Positions 19,128 to 28,178 of a stretch of 64,000 nucleotides of DNA are shown in pieces (position 1 is the stretch's first letter; the number at the start of each line of letters is the position of its first letter). The position numbers and the translations under genes were made by a program. Source of the stretch: Bryobacterales bacterium (GTDB lineage: Bacteria > Acidobacteriota > Terriglobia > Bryobacterales > Bryobacteraceae). The notes beneath the pieces are model-generated. The model worked only from the letters and a program-made list of their open reading frames with translations. It was not told the DNA's origin and did not search any database. The DNA is taken from the NCBI GenBank assembly GCA_020852175.1, contig JADZBH010000050.1, positions 46,038 through 110,037 on the forward strand. Reading direction: 5' to 3'.

Positions 19128-20570
19128 GCGCACGCGGCGATCCGTGACCGGCCTGGCCGCCTCGCCGAGGGAGGCTTCGGCCTCGTCGCGGGCCTCTGCC
19201 GGGGAGGCTTCCGCCTCCTCTGCTTCCTCTTCCTCCGCTTCTTCGTCTTCTTCTGCGGCGCGTTCGGTGTCTTCGCTCGGGTCTTCCAGCAACTGATTCC
19301 CGCGCGCCACCATGCCCATGATGATGCAGGTGTAGCCGGTGATTTCCAGGAAGCTCCAGCGGTCGCCGAATACGTTCAGGAGCGCCACGCAGACCATATA
19401 GCCCAGGCCGCCGACGGCAAGGCCCGAGAGCATGCGGTCGTCATCGCTGGCATCCCGGTAGAGACGCCAACAACTCCAGATGGCGGCGGCGAGCAGGGCA
19501 AGGTAGACGAGCAGCCCGAGTATGCCCATTTCGGCGAGGAGCCGGAGGTAGTAGTTGTGCGTGTCGTGGAGACCGCCGTAACCGGCCAGCAGCCGGAAGG
19601 TGTCGAAGCCGGACCCGAATAGCGGGTTGGACATGAACATGTCCAGGGCAAGAGTCCACATGACCATGCGCCCGGCGGCGGAAGATTCCAGCGCGCCGTC
19701 GCTGGTATGCAGCATGGTGACGCGGTCGATCACGGCTCCGGGAACCAGCGCGTAACCGCCGGCGAGCGTGACGATCAGAACGCCCGCCGTGACCACCAGC
19801 AACATGCGGCGTTTCAACAGGCAGACCAGAAGGAAGCTGATGGCCAGTGCGACATAAGCGCCGCGGGAGAACGTGAACACCACGCAAACGGTGGTGATGA
19901 TAGCCAGCAGTGTGAGCGCCTGGCGTTCCAGAAATTTGCGCGTGGCGGCGAAGCCGAACAGAAACACGGCCATCTGGGCGAAGAAAGCCGCGACGCCATT
20001 CTCACCGGCGATGGGCATGGTGCCCATGTCCCGCAGTCCGTAGGAGAAGTTGGTGAAGCTGCGCCCGCGAAGGCTGAACAGGAAGCCGCGGTCGGACCAG
20101 GCGAGCCCCGCGCACATAAGGGCTATGGCGATGAACATCTGTTTCCGCGTGCGGATGGCGCCCATGGCCAGAAAGGGGATGAGAAAGATGCGGGCGTAGT
20201 TCTTCCAATTGGAGAAGCGTTCGTCGCCCTCGGTCAGCGGCAGCGGGAAGTCGTTCAGCAGCGATCCGGTCCACAGCGTGACGAAGGTGAGAGCCCAGAG
20301 AGCGAAGATCGGAACCCGGAAGGACGCCTTGGAGAAAAGTGTATTGCCCTTCAGAATGATGCCGATGGCGACGGCGATCAGGACGAAGTCCACCAGTTGA
20401 GCGCCATAGGGCATCTCGTGGAGCTTATAGCGGACGGTCTGATTGGGGATGAGCGGAATGAGAACGAAGAGACCCACGGCGGGCATGCGCACGATGGAAA
20501 CCAGCGCGCCCGCGATCAGCGCCAGGTAGAGAACGATGAGAACGTACGGGCCTAAACCTAATCCAAGCAT
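19116..20570 (-). CDS. O-antigen ligase/polymerase family membrane protein
   Basis: The 484-residue protein reads leftward from ATG 20570, with GAAGG about 9 bases before it. It has about 10-12 transmembrane segments and the long periplasmic loop with the Wzy_C-type signature MSNPLFGSGFDTFR...DTHNYYLRLLAEMG, which is characteristic of O-antigen ligases and repeat-unit polymerases. It should polymerise or transfer the glycan on the periplasmic side. The last 60 or so residues are unusual: a highly acidic Glu/Ala run (about 425-470) followed by a basic end (TDRRVRSAC). It is downstream of the methyltransferase on the same strand and converges on the glycosyltransferase operon. Confidence 0.85.
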   Translation of the reverse strand: MLGLGLGPYVLIVLYLALIAGALVSIVRMPAVGLFVLIPLIPNQTVRYKLHEMPYGAQLVDFVLIAVAIGIILKGNTLFSKASFRVPIFALWALTFVTLWTGSLLNDFPLPLTEGDERFSNWKNYARIFLIPFLAMGAIRTRKQMFIAIALMCAGLAWSDRGFLFSLRGRSFTNFSYGLRDMGTMPIAGENGVAAFFAQMAVFLFGFAATRKFLERQALTLLAIITTVCVVFTFSRGAYVALAISFLLVCLLKRRMLLVVTAGVLIVTLAGGYALVPGAVIDRVTMLHTSDGALESSAAGRMVMWTLALDMFMSNPLFGSGFDTFRLLAGYGGLHDTHNYYLRLLAEMGILGLLVYLALLAAAIWSCWRLYRDASDDDRMLSGLAVGGLGYMVCVALLNVFGDRWSFLEITGYTCIIMGMVARGNQLLEDPSEDTERAAEEDEEAEEEEAEEAEASPAEARDEAEASLGEAARPVTDRRVRSAC

Positions 20571-20594
20571 GGAAAATCACCTTCGCCGGAGCCG

Positions 20595-21281
20595 TCAGGC
20601 GGCCCGGGCCGTAACCAGATAATGCGTGCCGCGCTGGATCCGGATGGCGGTGAAACCGGCGCGTTCCAGGGCACGCGTGATGGAGGCGTCGGTTTGAAAG
20701 GAGGCATAGCCTTTTCGGGGAAAGTCGATCAGTTTCTGGGCGGCATGGAACAACAACCCATTCACAAGACTAAAGCTCATGAGCACCATGCCGCGGAGGC
20801 TCTCCTCCTTCATCAGCTGTTTCTGTTTATCCCAGGAGTGAAGAGTCATCCAGACGCTGCCCCGCGGTTTCAGAACCCGGCGCACCTCGCCGAGACTGCG
20901 TGTGAGATCGGTATACGGGAGCGAGGTGCGCGCGATCACCATATCGAAAGTCGAGGCGGCGTAGGGAAGAGCTTCCGCGCGGCAGCAGGTGAAACGGACG
21001 TTCTCGCTGAGCGTGCGGCCGAAGCGCATGGAGTCCATGTCGATGTCGCAACCGAAGGAAACAATGCCGGGACGGATGGCTTTGAGGGTTTGTCCGGCGC
21101 CGCACCCGAGGTCGAGGACCTGGTGATGAGGCGGAGGAACGGGCGGGTTGAGATGGCGCGGATGGGAGGGATCGAGGCTGATGGCAAGTTCGGCGAGGTT
21201 GTATTCAATAGCATTTTTCATGTAAGCCCAGTACGGTCCATACCGTGATGTATACCGGACCATAAGCAACTGCATTGCCAC
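20595..21281 (-). CDS. Class I SAM-dependent methyltransferase
   Basis: The protein has up to 228 residues; possible starts are GTG 21281, ATG 21275 and ATG 21263, none with a strong ribosome binding site. A Rossmann-type SAM site is clear: VLDLGCGAGQTLKA (motif I), CDIDMDSMRF (motif II acidic residue), CRAEALPYAASTFDMVIA (motifs III/IV) and VRRVLKPRGSVWMT. This is the UbiE/Methyltransf_11 pattern. It is followed after 24 bp by the O-antigen polymerase gene, so methylation of a sugar or lipid carrier in polysaccharide assembly is a reasonable guess. The substrate is not known. Confidence 0.85.
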   Translation of the reverse strand: MAMQLLMVRYTSRYGPYWAYMKNAIEYNLAELAISLDPSHPRHLNPPVPPPHHQVLDLGCGAGQTLKAIRPGIVSFGCDIDMDSMRFGRTLSENVRFTCCRAEALPYAASTFDMVIARTSLPYTDLTRSLGEVRRVLKPRGSVWMTLHSWDKQKQLMKEESLRGMVLMSFSLVNGLLFHAAQKLIDFPRKGYASFQTDASITRALERAGFTAIRIQRGTHYLVTARAA

Positions 21282-21347
21282 GCTGAACGCTTGGAATCAC
21301 ACGGTTTGCGGCGGTTCGGGGTACCTGGTGCGGAGAAAGATTTTCCA

Positions 21348-22550
21348 CTAGTCCGCATTCGTGGGAAAGGCGGAACCGGTGCGGCTGGCCCCCTTGCCTC
21401 GGGGCGAAGAGGAGGCGCTACCGCCGTTGATTTCTCCAGGGTACAGGATGTCCACGTTGCGGCGGTCCAGAACAGTGTGTTGGGTGTAGGCGGCTGGAGC
21501 CACGGCATCGCCCGCTGCCATGGCGCAGGCGAGTTTCACCAGGCGTTCTCCGTAACGTTCAGGAAAATAGGCGACTGAGGCCAGGAAGGCGCTACCCGGG
21601 CGGCGGATCTCCAGGCGGCCCTCGCGCATGGCGTTGTGACCCACGATGGCCACCGATTTTTCACGCCGGGCCGAGCGAACCGCCTCCACCACGCCGATGG
21701 CGCTGATGTCGTTGAATCCGGAGACCAACAGGCGCGCGCTGGGGTCGAGTTGCTTGAGTAGCGCCGCCATGGCGAGGTAGCTGGCCTGGCGGTCGGCGTT
21801 GCCGTGAAGGTGGATGACGCGGGATTCCTCGACGCGGGGCAGCACGTCGCGGAGCCCCACCAGAACCCCGGCCAGGCGTGCCTGGACATTGGTGCTGGTC
21901 TGGGCGCCCTCCACCAGGACAACCTGGTCAAAGCTCCCGTTCCAGCGCTCGCGGGCGAAGTTGCCCAACGCCTGGCCGGCGAGTTTACCGGCCTGGTAGT
22001 TGTTAGCTCCAAAGTAGACGCCGCCCGGGATGGGGCGTTCCACGGTGATAAACGGACGGCCGTTGCTGGTGAGATGGTCGGCCATCATGTGGCCAATAGA
22101 TTCAACGGGCTGGAAGAATATGGCGATATCGACGCGCGCTTCGATCAGCGTTTCGGCGCTGCGCATGGCTTGGTGAACGTCGTCATGGTCGTTGTGCAGG
22201 AGCATGATGTCGATTCCCGCCAGCCGGGCCGCGGACTGGAGCGACGCAGTGACATCCTCGCGGAAGGTGTTGCCGGTGAGCGGAGCGGCATAGCCGATCA
22301 GCAACCTGCGGCGGCGGCTCGTGGCCCGGTAACGCTTGCTTTCGTCACGGGAGACGTAGCCGCGCTGCTCCAGCGTGGTCAGCAGACGGTAGACAGCCAG
22401 CCGCTGGATGCCCGTATGGGTGGCGATCTCATGAATGCCTATGGGGTGGCCAGCGCGTTCCACGGTTTCCAGAACGGTGAGTCCCTTGTCGAGCGTGCCT
22501 GCTCCGGCGCGGCGCGCTGTTTTTTTCAACGCTGGTCTTGACTTCTCCAT
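21348..22550 (-). CDS. IclR-type HTH fused to a LacI-like sugar-binding domain, transcriptional regulator
   Basis: The 400-residue protein reads from ATG 22550; a TTG at 22577 would add nine residues but run into the divergent gene. Residues about 15-75 form a winged HTH of IclR type (KGLTVLETVERAG... IHEIATHTGIQRLAVYRLLTTLEQRGYV). Residues about 85-370 are a type I periplasmic-binding-protein fold of the ribose/LacI kind (HNDHDDVHQAMRSAETLIEARVDIAIFF, VVLVEGAQTSTN, LLVSGFNDISAIGVVEAV). There is no signal peptide or membrane segment, so it is a cytoplasmic sugar-responsive regulator. The IclR-HTH plus LacI-type sensor pairing is not the standard architecture of either family. It probably controls the divergent esterase/TonB/isomerase locus. 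Confidence 0.8.
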   Translation of the reverse strand: MEKSRPALKKTARRAGAGTLDKGLTVLETVERAGHPIGIHEIATHTGIQRLAVYRLLTTLEQRGYVSRDESKRYRATSRRRRLLIGYAAPLTGNTFREDVTASLQSAARLAGIDIMLLHNDHDDVHQAMRSAETLIEARVDIAIFFQPVESIGHMMADHLTSNGRPFITVERPIPGGVYFGANNYQAGKLAGQALGNFARERWNGSFDQVVLVEGAQTSTNVQARLAGVLVGLRDVLPRVEESRVIHLHGNADRQASYLAMAALLKQLDPSARLLVSGFNDISAIGVVEAVRSARREKSVAIVGHNAMREGRLEIRRPGSAFLASVAYFPERYGERLVKLACAMAAGDAVAPAAYTQHTVLDRRNVDILYPGEINGGSASSSPRGKGASRTGSAFPTNAD

Positions 22551-22578
22551 GGGATTGACATAACAAGTATGCATCAAA

Positions 22579-23496
22579 ATGAACCCGAGAGATTATTATT
22601 TGAACATTCTCGTTGTGGGTTTGCTGGCCGCATTCGGTGTTCCAGGCGCATCCGGCCAGGAGCAGGCACGCGATTGGGCCTCGATCGTGGGGCAGCGATT
22701 CCGCGTGGAACGCGACGTGGTGTACCGCACGGCGCCGGGCGGCATGGAGTTGAAGCTGGACTTTTACATGCCTTATGACAAGAAGCCAGGCCCGACGATG
22801 GTGTACATCCATGGCGGCGGCTGGGCGAACGGAAGCAAGGAACAGTACGTCCTGTGGTATCTGCCGTATCTCCAGTTGGGCTTTCGCGTGGTGGCGGTGC
22901 AATACCGGTTGAGCGGCGTGGCGCCGGCGCCCGCCGGAGTGGAGGATTGCCGGTGTGCGTTCCGGTGGATCGCGCGCCACGGGGCCCAGTACGGTGTCGA
23001 TCCGGACAACTTGATTCTGACGGGCGGTTCGGCGGGCGGGCACCTGGTGCTGTTGACGGCGATGCTGGACGATTCGTTCGACGCCGCATGCGGCGATACG
23101 GGGCCAGCGCCGCGGGCGCGGGCGGTGGTGAACTATTACGGCCCCACGGATCTGGAGGAGATGTTCGTGGCCGGGCAGCCGTCCGTGGTGAAGTGGCTGC
23201 GGGGGCCAGGAGACCAGCGGGCGCTGGCGCGGAAGCTCTCGCCGTTGCGGTGGGTGAAGCCCGGTGTTCCTCCTGTGCTGACGCTGCACGGCGAGGCGGA
23301 CAAAACGGTTCCGGTCAGCCACGGCATCCGCCTGCATGAGGCGTTGACCAAGGCGGGCGTGGAGAACCGGTTGGTGACCATTCCCGGCGGCGCCCATGGC
23401 CGCCACACCTGGACCGACGCGGACACGATTCGTGCGCAGAGGGCCATCGAGGAGTTTCTGGGCAAGTATGCGGCCGCGGGGCGGCCGTCCAAGTAA
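22579..23496 (+). CDS. Secreted alpha/beta-hydrolase (BD-FAE/HSL-like esterase)
   Basis: The 305-residue protein has a signal peptide (cut after GASGQ, about residue 27). Hydrolase motifs are intact: HGGGWANGS forms the oxyanion hole, GGSAGGHL is the nucleophile elbow with Ser, LHGEADKTVPVSHG carries the acid, and PGGAHGRHTW the catalytic His. This is typical of acetyl-xylan or other carbohydrate esterases found beside polysaccharide-use genes. No Shine-Dalgarno sequence precedes ATG 22579, and only 28 bp separate it from the divergent regulator start, so the transcript may be leaderless. A TonB receptor gene follows after 13 bp. Removal of acetyl or feruloyl groups from a plant polysaccharide is inferred. 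Confidence 0.85.
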   Translation: MNPRDYYLNILVVGLLAAFGVPGASGQEQARDWASIVGQRFRVERDVVYRTAPGGMELKLDFYMPYDKKPGPTMVYIHGGGWANGSKEQYVLWYLPYLQLGFRVVAVQYRLSGVAPAPAGVEDCRCAFRWIARHGAQYGVDPDNLILTGGSAGGHLVLLTAMLDDSFDAACGDTGPAPRARAVVNYYGPTDLEEMFVAGQPSVVKWLRGPGDQRALARKLSPLRWVKPGVPPVLTLHGEADKTVPVSHGIRLHEALTKAGVENRLVTIPGGAHGRHTWTDADTIRAQRAIEEFLGKYAAAGRPSK

Positions 23497-23509
23497 TAAA
23501 GGAGTCAAG

Positions 23510-26500
23510 ATGTTGAATCAATGCCACCGTCTGGCGATCCGGATGTTGTTCTGTGCGTTCGCGGCCGCGTCCTGTTACGCGCAGACCATTACTGGGACCA
23601 TTGTCGGATCGGTTGTCGATCCCAGCGGCGCCGCGCTCACGGGCGCCGAGGTTTCCGCCGTGCAGAAAGCCACGGGCGCCAAGCGCACGGTGCACTCCAA
23701 CGAGCAGGGTGATTTTCTGGTGGGAAGCTTGCAGCCTGGCGAATACAGCGTCTCGGTGTCGCGCGACGGTTTCAAGACGGCGCAGAGAACCGGCATCGTG
23801 CTCTCGTCGGCCGAAACGCTGCCCGTGGGCCGGATCGCGCTGGAGATCGGCTCGATTTCCGAACAGGTGTCGGTGACGGCCGAAGGGGTGGCCGTGCAGG
23901 TGGCCAGTTCGGAGCGTGCCGGCGTGATCAGCAGTTCACAGTTAGAGAACCTGATGACGAAGGGGCGGAACGCCATGACGCTGCTGACCCTGCTGCCGGG
24001 CGTGGTGGACGGCCAGGGCGTGGGCAGCCAGGAACGTATCGACCGTAACTTCGATTTGAACGTGCAGGGCAACCGGCGCAACGCGAACACGGTGACCGTG
24101 GACGGTATGCCGGTGAACCCGATGGGCAACAACTTCAACGGCGTGGTGATGGTGAGCCAGGACGCCATCGCCGAGGTGAAGGTCCTGATGTCCAACTACC
24201 CGGCCGAGTACGGCCGCTCGACGGGCGCCACGGTGAACTTCGTCACCAAGTCCGGCACGAAGGACTTCCACGGCCTGTTTTCCTACTTCAAACGCCACGA
24301 GCAGTTCAACGCGAACGACTTCTTCAACAACCGGCTCAGCCGGCCGAAGGCGCGCTACCGTTACAACACGTGGAATTACAACATTGGCGGTCCGGTGCCC
24401 ATCTCGAAAATCAACAAGAACCGGGACAAGCTGTTCTTTTTCTGGTCGCAGGAGTTCTGGCCACTCACCGTGCCCACCTCCATCGCGCAATTGACCGTGC
24501 CGACGCTGTTGGAGCGGCGGGGCGACTTCACGCAGTCCATCGACCTGAACGGGCGCGTGATTCCGGTGACCGACCCCACGTCGAGGCAGGTGTTTCCGGG
24601 CAACGTCGTGCCGGCGAGCCGTCTGGACCAGAGCGGTCTGGCCCTGTTGAAGGTGTTCCCCGATCCCAACTTCAGCGATCGCGGCGTCTCCGGCGGGCGT
24701 TACAACTATGTGTTCCAGTCTGAAAACCAGACGCCGATACGCATGGAAAACGCCCGTGTGGATTACAACATCCGGCAGAACCATTCACTCGCGTTCACGC
24801 TGGCCTCTTATGTGGACCAGCAGAGCGGAGCGGTAGGCATCCTGACCTCGGGTTCGACGACCAACTGGCCCCAGATGAAGAAGACCTACCGGCTGCACGG
24901 CCAGGGCTACATTCTGCGCTATACGGGCGTGCTGTCGCCGACGCTGATCAACGAAACCAGCTTTGGCTGGACGCGGCGTCCCGAGGGCAACAGCGCGGAG
25001 GAGGCCGAAATCAAGCGCAACCAGAAGGTGACGGCGGGCTACACGGCCGGACAGTTCAACCCGGAGATCAATCCGCTGGGGTTGATTCCGAACGCCAACT
25101 TCGGCGGCGTCACCAACCCGGCCACCCTCTACATGGAGGGCCGCTTTCCGTTCTACCAGAAGCTGCACGCCTTCAACCTGACCAACAACCTCACCAAGGT
25201 GATGGGAAGCCATACGTTCAAGACGGGTATCATGGTGGAGCGCAACTATCAGGGCTCCTTGAGCGACGGGCAGTACACGGGCACCTTCAATTTCCAGCCA
25301 ACGGTGAACAATCCGCTCGATAGCGGGTATGCCTACTCCAACGCGGCGCTGGGGGTGTTTCAAACCTATTCGGAGGCGTCCAGCCGGGTGATTCTCAGTT
25401 TCCGGCAGCACGCCGTGGAATGGTTCGTGCAGGACACCTGGCGCGCCACGCGGCGGCTGACGTTGGAATTGGGAATGCGTTTCCATCATCTGACGCCGAT
25501 CTACATGCGGTCCGACCGGTTGACGACATTCGCTCCGGAGTTGTACAACGCAAGCCAGGGTGTGCAGTTGATCCGCCCGGCGCGCGTGAATAACGTACGC
25601 GTGGGCGTCCATCCAGTGACCGGCGCGGTGCTGCCGGCGACCCTGATTGGCGCCATCGCGCCCGGCACGGGGAATCCGACCAACGGCATGGCCGTGGCTG
25701 GCCAGAATGGCTTCCCGCGGGGACTGATCTCCGGCTATGGCATTCAGTTCGGACCGCGCATCGGCTTTGCGTACGACGTGTTCGGCACGGGCAAGACGGC
25801 GATCCGCGGCGGCTTCGGCCAGTTCTACGGACGTCCGAACATGTCGGAAAACCTGCTGCGGTTCTCCGCGCAGCCACCGTTGATCTCGACGCCGACCGTC
25901 TACTACGGCATGTTGAACAGCCTGACCTCCTCTGCCGGTTCGATCTTCCCGCAGGGCGTCAATGCGTTCGACCGCAGCGACCGTGTGCCGCGCATCATGA
26001 ATTTCAGCCTCTCCGTGCAACAAAACATCGGCTGGAACACGGTGGTGGACGTGGGTTACGTGGGCTCGCTCGGACGAAACCAACTCTGGATTCGCGATCT
26101 GAACCCGATTCCGGCCGGGGCGAACTTCGATCCGCGCAACGCCGATCCGTCGAATCCGTCCACGCCGCTGACCTCGTCGTTCCTGCGGCCCATCGTCGGC
26201 TACAACGACATTCTGATGTCGGAGCCGGCGGCGTCGTCCAACTATCATTCGATGCAGGTGACGGCGCGGCGGCGCTTCGCCAAGGGGTTCCAGTTCGGCA
26301 TGGCCTGGACCTGGTCCAAGTCGATGAACTACAACAATTTCGATACGAACCCGGTGAGCGTGCTGCTGCCGGTGCGCGTTTGGAACTATGGTTTGTCTTC
26401 CGCGGACCGTACGCACAACGCGCGCATCGACTGGACCTGGGACATCCCGGCGCCGAAGTTGGCGAACAAGGTGGCGCACTTCGTGGCCCGGGACTGGCAG

Positions 26501-26965
26501 CTTTCCGGTATCACCAGTTTCGGGTCGGGCGCCCCGCTGGGCGTCGGCTACACGCTGGTGACGGCGCAAGACATCACGGGCACGGCGAGCCAGGCGGCGC
26601 GCCTGAATCTTACGGGAAATCCCATCATCCCGAAGGGCGAACGCACTTTCAGCCGCAACTTCGATCCGTCGGTGTTCCGGCTGCCGGCGCGGGGCACGTT
26701 CGGCAACTCGGCCACGACGCAGATTCGTGGGCCGGGCATCAACAACTGGGATATCTCGCTGCTGAAGACGTTCCCGGTGCATGAACGCCTGCGCGTGCAG
26801 TTCCGGGCCGAGGCTTACAACGCCTTCAACCATACGCAATTCGCGTCGCTGGATACCACGGCGCGGTTCGACGCGCAGGGCAACCAGGTGAACTCGCGGC
26901 TGGGCGAATTCCTCGCCGCGCGCGCGCCGCGCATCATGCAGCTTGCCCTGAGGCTCTACTTCTAA
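23510..26965 (+). CDS. TonB-dependent receptor with N-terminal carboxypeptidase-regulatory domain (Oar-like)
   Basis: The 1151-residue outer-membrane protein starts at ATG 23510 after AAAGGAG; a signal peptide ends at SCYAQ. Residues about 25-110 are a CarboxypepD_reg-like domain (GTIVGSVVDPSGAALTGAEV, GDFLVGSLQPGEYSV). A plug domain follows (LENLMTKGRNAMTLLTLLPG, EVKVLMSNYPAEYGRSTGA), then a long barrel rich in aromatic/Asn strands ending ...IMQLALRLYF with a terminal Phe. This is the very common acidobacterial SusC/Oar-like type. Neighbouring esterase, transporter, isomerase and rhamnosidase genes suggest that it imports oligosaccharides. No SusD partner is seen. Confidence 0.9.
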   Translation: MLNQCHRLAIRMLFCAFAAASCYAQTITGTIVGSVVDPSGAALTGAEVSAVQKATGAKRTVHSNEQGDFLVGSLQPGEYSVSVSRDGFKTAQRTGIVLSSAETLPVGRIALEIGSISEQVSVTAEGVAVQVASSERAGVISSSQLENLMTKGRNAMTLLTLLPGVVDGQGVGSQERIDRNFDLNVQGNRRNANTVTVDGMPVNPMGNNFNGVVMVSQDAIAEVKVLMSNYPAEYGRSTGATVNFVTKSGTKDFHGLFSYFKRHEQFNANDFFNNRLSRPKARYRYNTWNYNIGGPVPISKINKNRDKLFFFWSQEFWPLTVPTSIAQLTVPTLLERRGDFTQSIDLNGRVIPVTDPTSRQVFPGNVVPASRLDQSGLALLKVFPDPNFSDRGVSGGRYNYVFQSENQTPIRMENARVDYNIRQNHSLAFTLASYVDQQSGAVGILTSGSTTNWPQMKKTYRLHGQGYILRYTGVLSPTLINETSFGWTRRPEGNSAEEAEIKRNQKVTAGYTAGQFNPEINPLGLIPNANFGGVTNPATLYMEGRFPFYQKLHAFNLTNNLTKVMGSHTFKTGIMVERNYQGSLSDGQYTGTFNFQPTVNNPLDSGYAYSNAALGVFQTYSEASSRVILSFRQHAVEWFVQDTWRATRRLTLELGMRFHHLTPIYMRSDRLTTFAPELYNASQGVQLIRPARVNNVRVGVHPVTGAVLPATLIGAIAPGTGNPTNGMAVAGQNGFPRGLISGYGIQFGPRIGFAYDVFGTGKTAIRGGFGQFYGRPNMSENLLRFSAQPPLISTPTVYYGMLNSLTSSAGSIFPQGVNAFDRSDRVPRIMNFSLSVQQNIGWNTVVDVGYVGSLGRNQLWIRDLNPIPAGANFDPRNADPSNPSTPLTSSFLRPIVGYNDILMSEPAASSNYHSMQVTARRRFAKGFQFGMAWTWSKSMNYNNFDTNPVSVLLPVRVWNYGLSSADRTHNARIDWTWDIPAPKLANKVAHFVARDWQLSGITSFGSGAPLGVGYTLVTAQDITGTASQAARLNLTGNPIIPKGERTFSRNFDPSVFRLPARGTFGNSATTQIRGPGINNWDISLLKTFPVHERLRVQFRAEAYNAFNHTQFASLDTTARFDAQGNQVNSRLGEFLAARAPRIMQLALRLYF

Positions 26966-26969
26966 GACA

Positions 26970-28178
26970 ATGCCCGCGCATCGAGCCTGGATCCTGTGCG
27001 CGCTGCTGTTTTTCGCCACGGCGCTGAGCTTCCTGGACCGCCAGGTGCTCAGCGTCCTGGCGCCGCAGTTGATCCACGAGTTTGGCATGTCCAATGCCGA
27101 GTACTCGCGCGTCGTGTTCGCCTTCGTGGCGAGCTATACGTTGATGTTCGCTTTCGGCGGACGGTTGATGGATACCCTTGGGACGAAACTGGGTTTGGCC
27201 CTTTCGGTGGGCGTGTGGTCTCTGGCCAGCGCGGCGCATGCACTGGCCACCGGAGCGTGGACGCTGGGCGCGGCGCGGTTGTTTCTCGGGGTGGGCGAGG
27301 GCGCCTGTTTTCCAGCGGCCACCAAGGGCGCCGTGGAGTGGATGCCGCCGGAAAAACGCGCGCTGGCGGTGGGGTTCGCCAATGGGGGCTCGGCGTTCGG
27401 CGCTGTGCTGGCGCCTCCCCTGACGGTGTGGTGGACGGCGATTTTCGGCTGGCGCGGAGCATTCATGGCGACGGCGCTGCTGGGAATTTTGTGGCTGGTG
27501 CTGTGGTTGAACGCCTTCCGGGGTTTGCCGCGCCAGGAGACGGTGGCGGCGGGCCGGACGGGTTTCGCATCGTTGCTGTCGAGGCCGGAGATGCGGCGGC
27601 TGATGATCGCCCGGTTTTGCTTCGACCCGGTGTTCTACTTCTACATGTTCTGGATTCCGCAGTATCTGTCGCGCGAACGCGGGCTGTCGCTGACCGAAAT
27701 CGGCAACCTGACCTGGATTCCATTTTTCGCCCTGGGAGTGACGAACATCGCCGCCGGACGGGCTTCCGACATTCTGGTGAAGCGCGGGTGGACGCCGCGC
27801 CGGGCGCGGTTGACGCTCATGTTCGCGGCCGCCGCGCTGACTCCCGCGTCATGGCTGGCCTCGACGGCGGGCACGGCCGTGATGGCCATTGGCCTGATGT
27901 CGATTCTCATGTTCGCGCACGGTATCTGGATCGCGAATTACATTACGCTGATAGGCGACACGGTGGCGCCCGGCGAGGTAGGCACCGCCGTGGGTTTAAC
28001 CGGCACGAGCGGAGGACTGGCGGGAATGGTGTCGAATCTGGTGGTGGGCCCGGTGGTGGATTCCACGGGCTTCGCGCCCGTGTTTCTCGTGTCGGCGCTG
28101 CTGTATCCGCTGGCGTGGTTGATTCTCGCGCTGCGGCGGAACAGGCCGGAGCGCCAGGTTGTGAAAGGAGTGGCATGA
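26970..28178 (+). CDS. MFS transporter, anion:cation symporter (hexuronate/sugar acid)-like
   Basis: The 402-residue protein has 12 hydrophobic segments, starting 4 bp after the TonB receptor. The N-terminal FLDRQVLSVLAPQL, the loop GRLMDTLGTKLG and the GVGEGACFPAATKGAVEWMPPEKRALAVG stretch are typical of the ACS family that includes hexuronate (ExuT-like) and tartrate carriers. It should carry the released monosaccharide or sugar acid across the inner membrane. It overlaps the isomerase-like gene by 4 bp (ATGA). The substrate is inferred from context only. Confidence 0.85.
   Translation: MPAHRAWILCALLFFATALSFLDRQVLSVLAPQLIHEFGMSNAEYSRVVFAFVASYTLMFAFGGRLMDTLGTKLGLALSVGVWSLASAAHALATGAWTLGAARLFLGVGEGACFPAATKGAVEWMPPEKRALAVGFANGGSAFGAVLAPPLTVWWTAIFGWRGAFMATALLGILWLVLWLNAFRGLPRQETVAAGRTGFASLLSRPEMRRLMIARFCFDPVFYFYMFWIPQYLSRERGLSLTEIGNLTWIPFFALGVTNIAAGRASDILVKRGWTPRRARLTLMFAAAALTPASWLASTAGTAVMAIGLMSILMFAHGIWIANYITLIGDTVAPGEVGTAVGLTGTSGGLAGMVSNLVVGPVVDSTGFAPVFLVSALLYPLAWLILALRRNRPERQVVKGVA

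Noticed and set aside
22555-22590. TTGACA at 22555 as a -35 box for the esterase gene
   Set aside because: No acceptable -10 box follows at 16-18 bp, and transcription would start inside the coding region.
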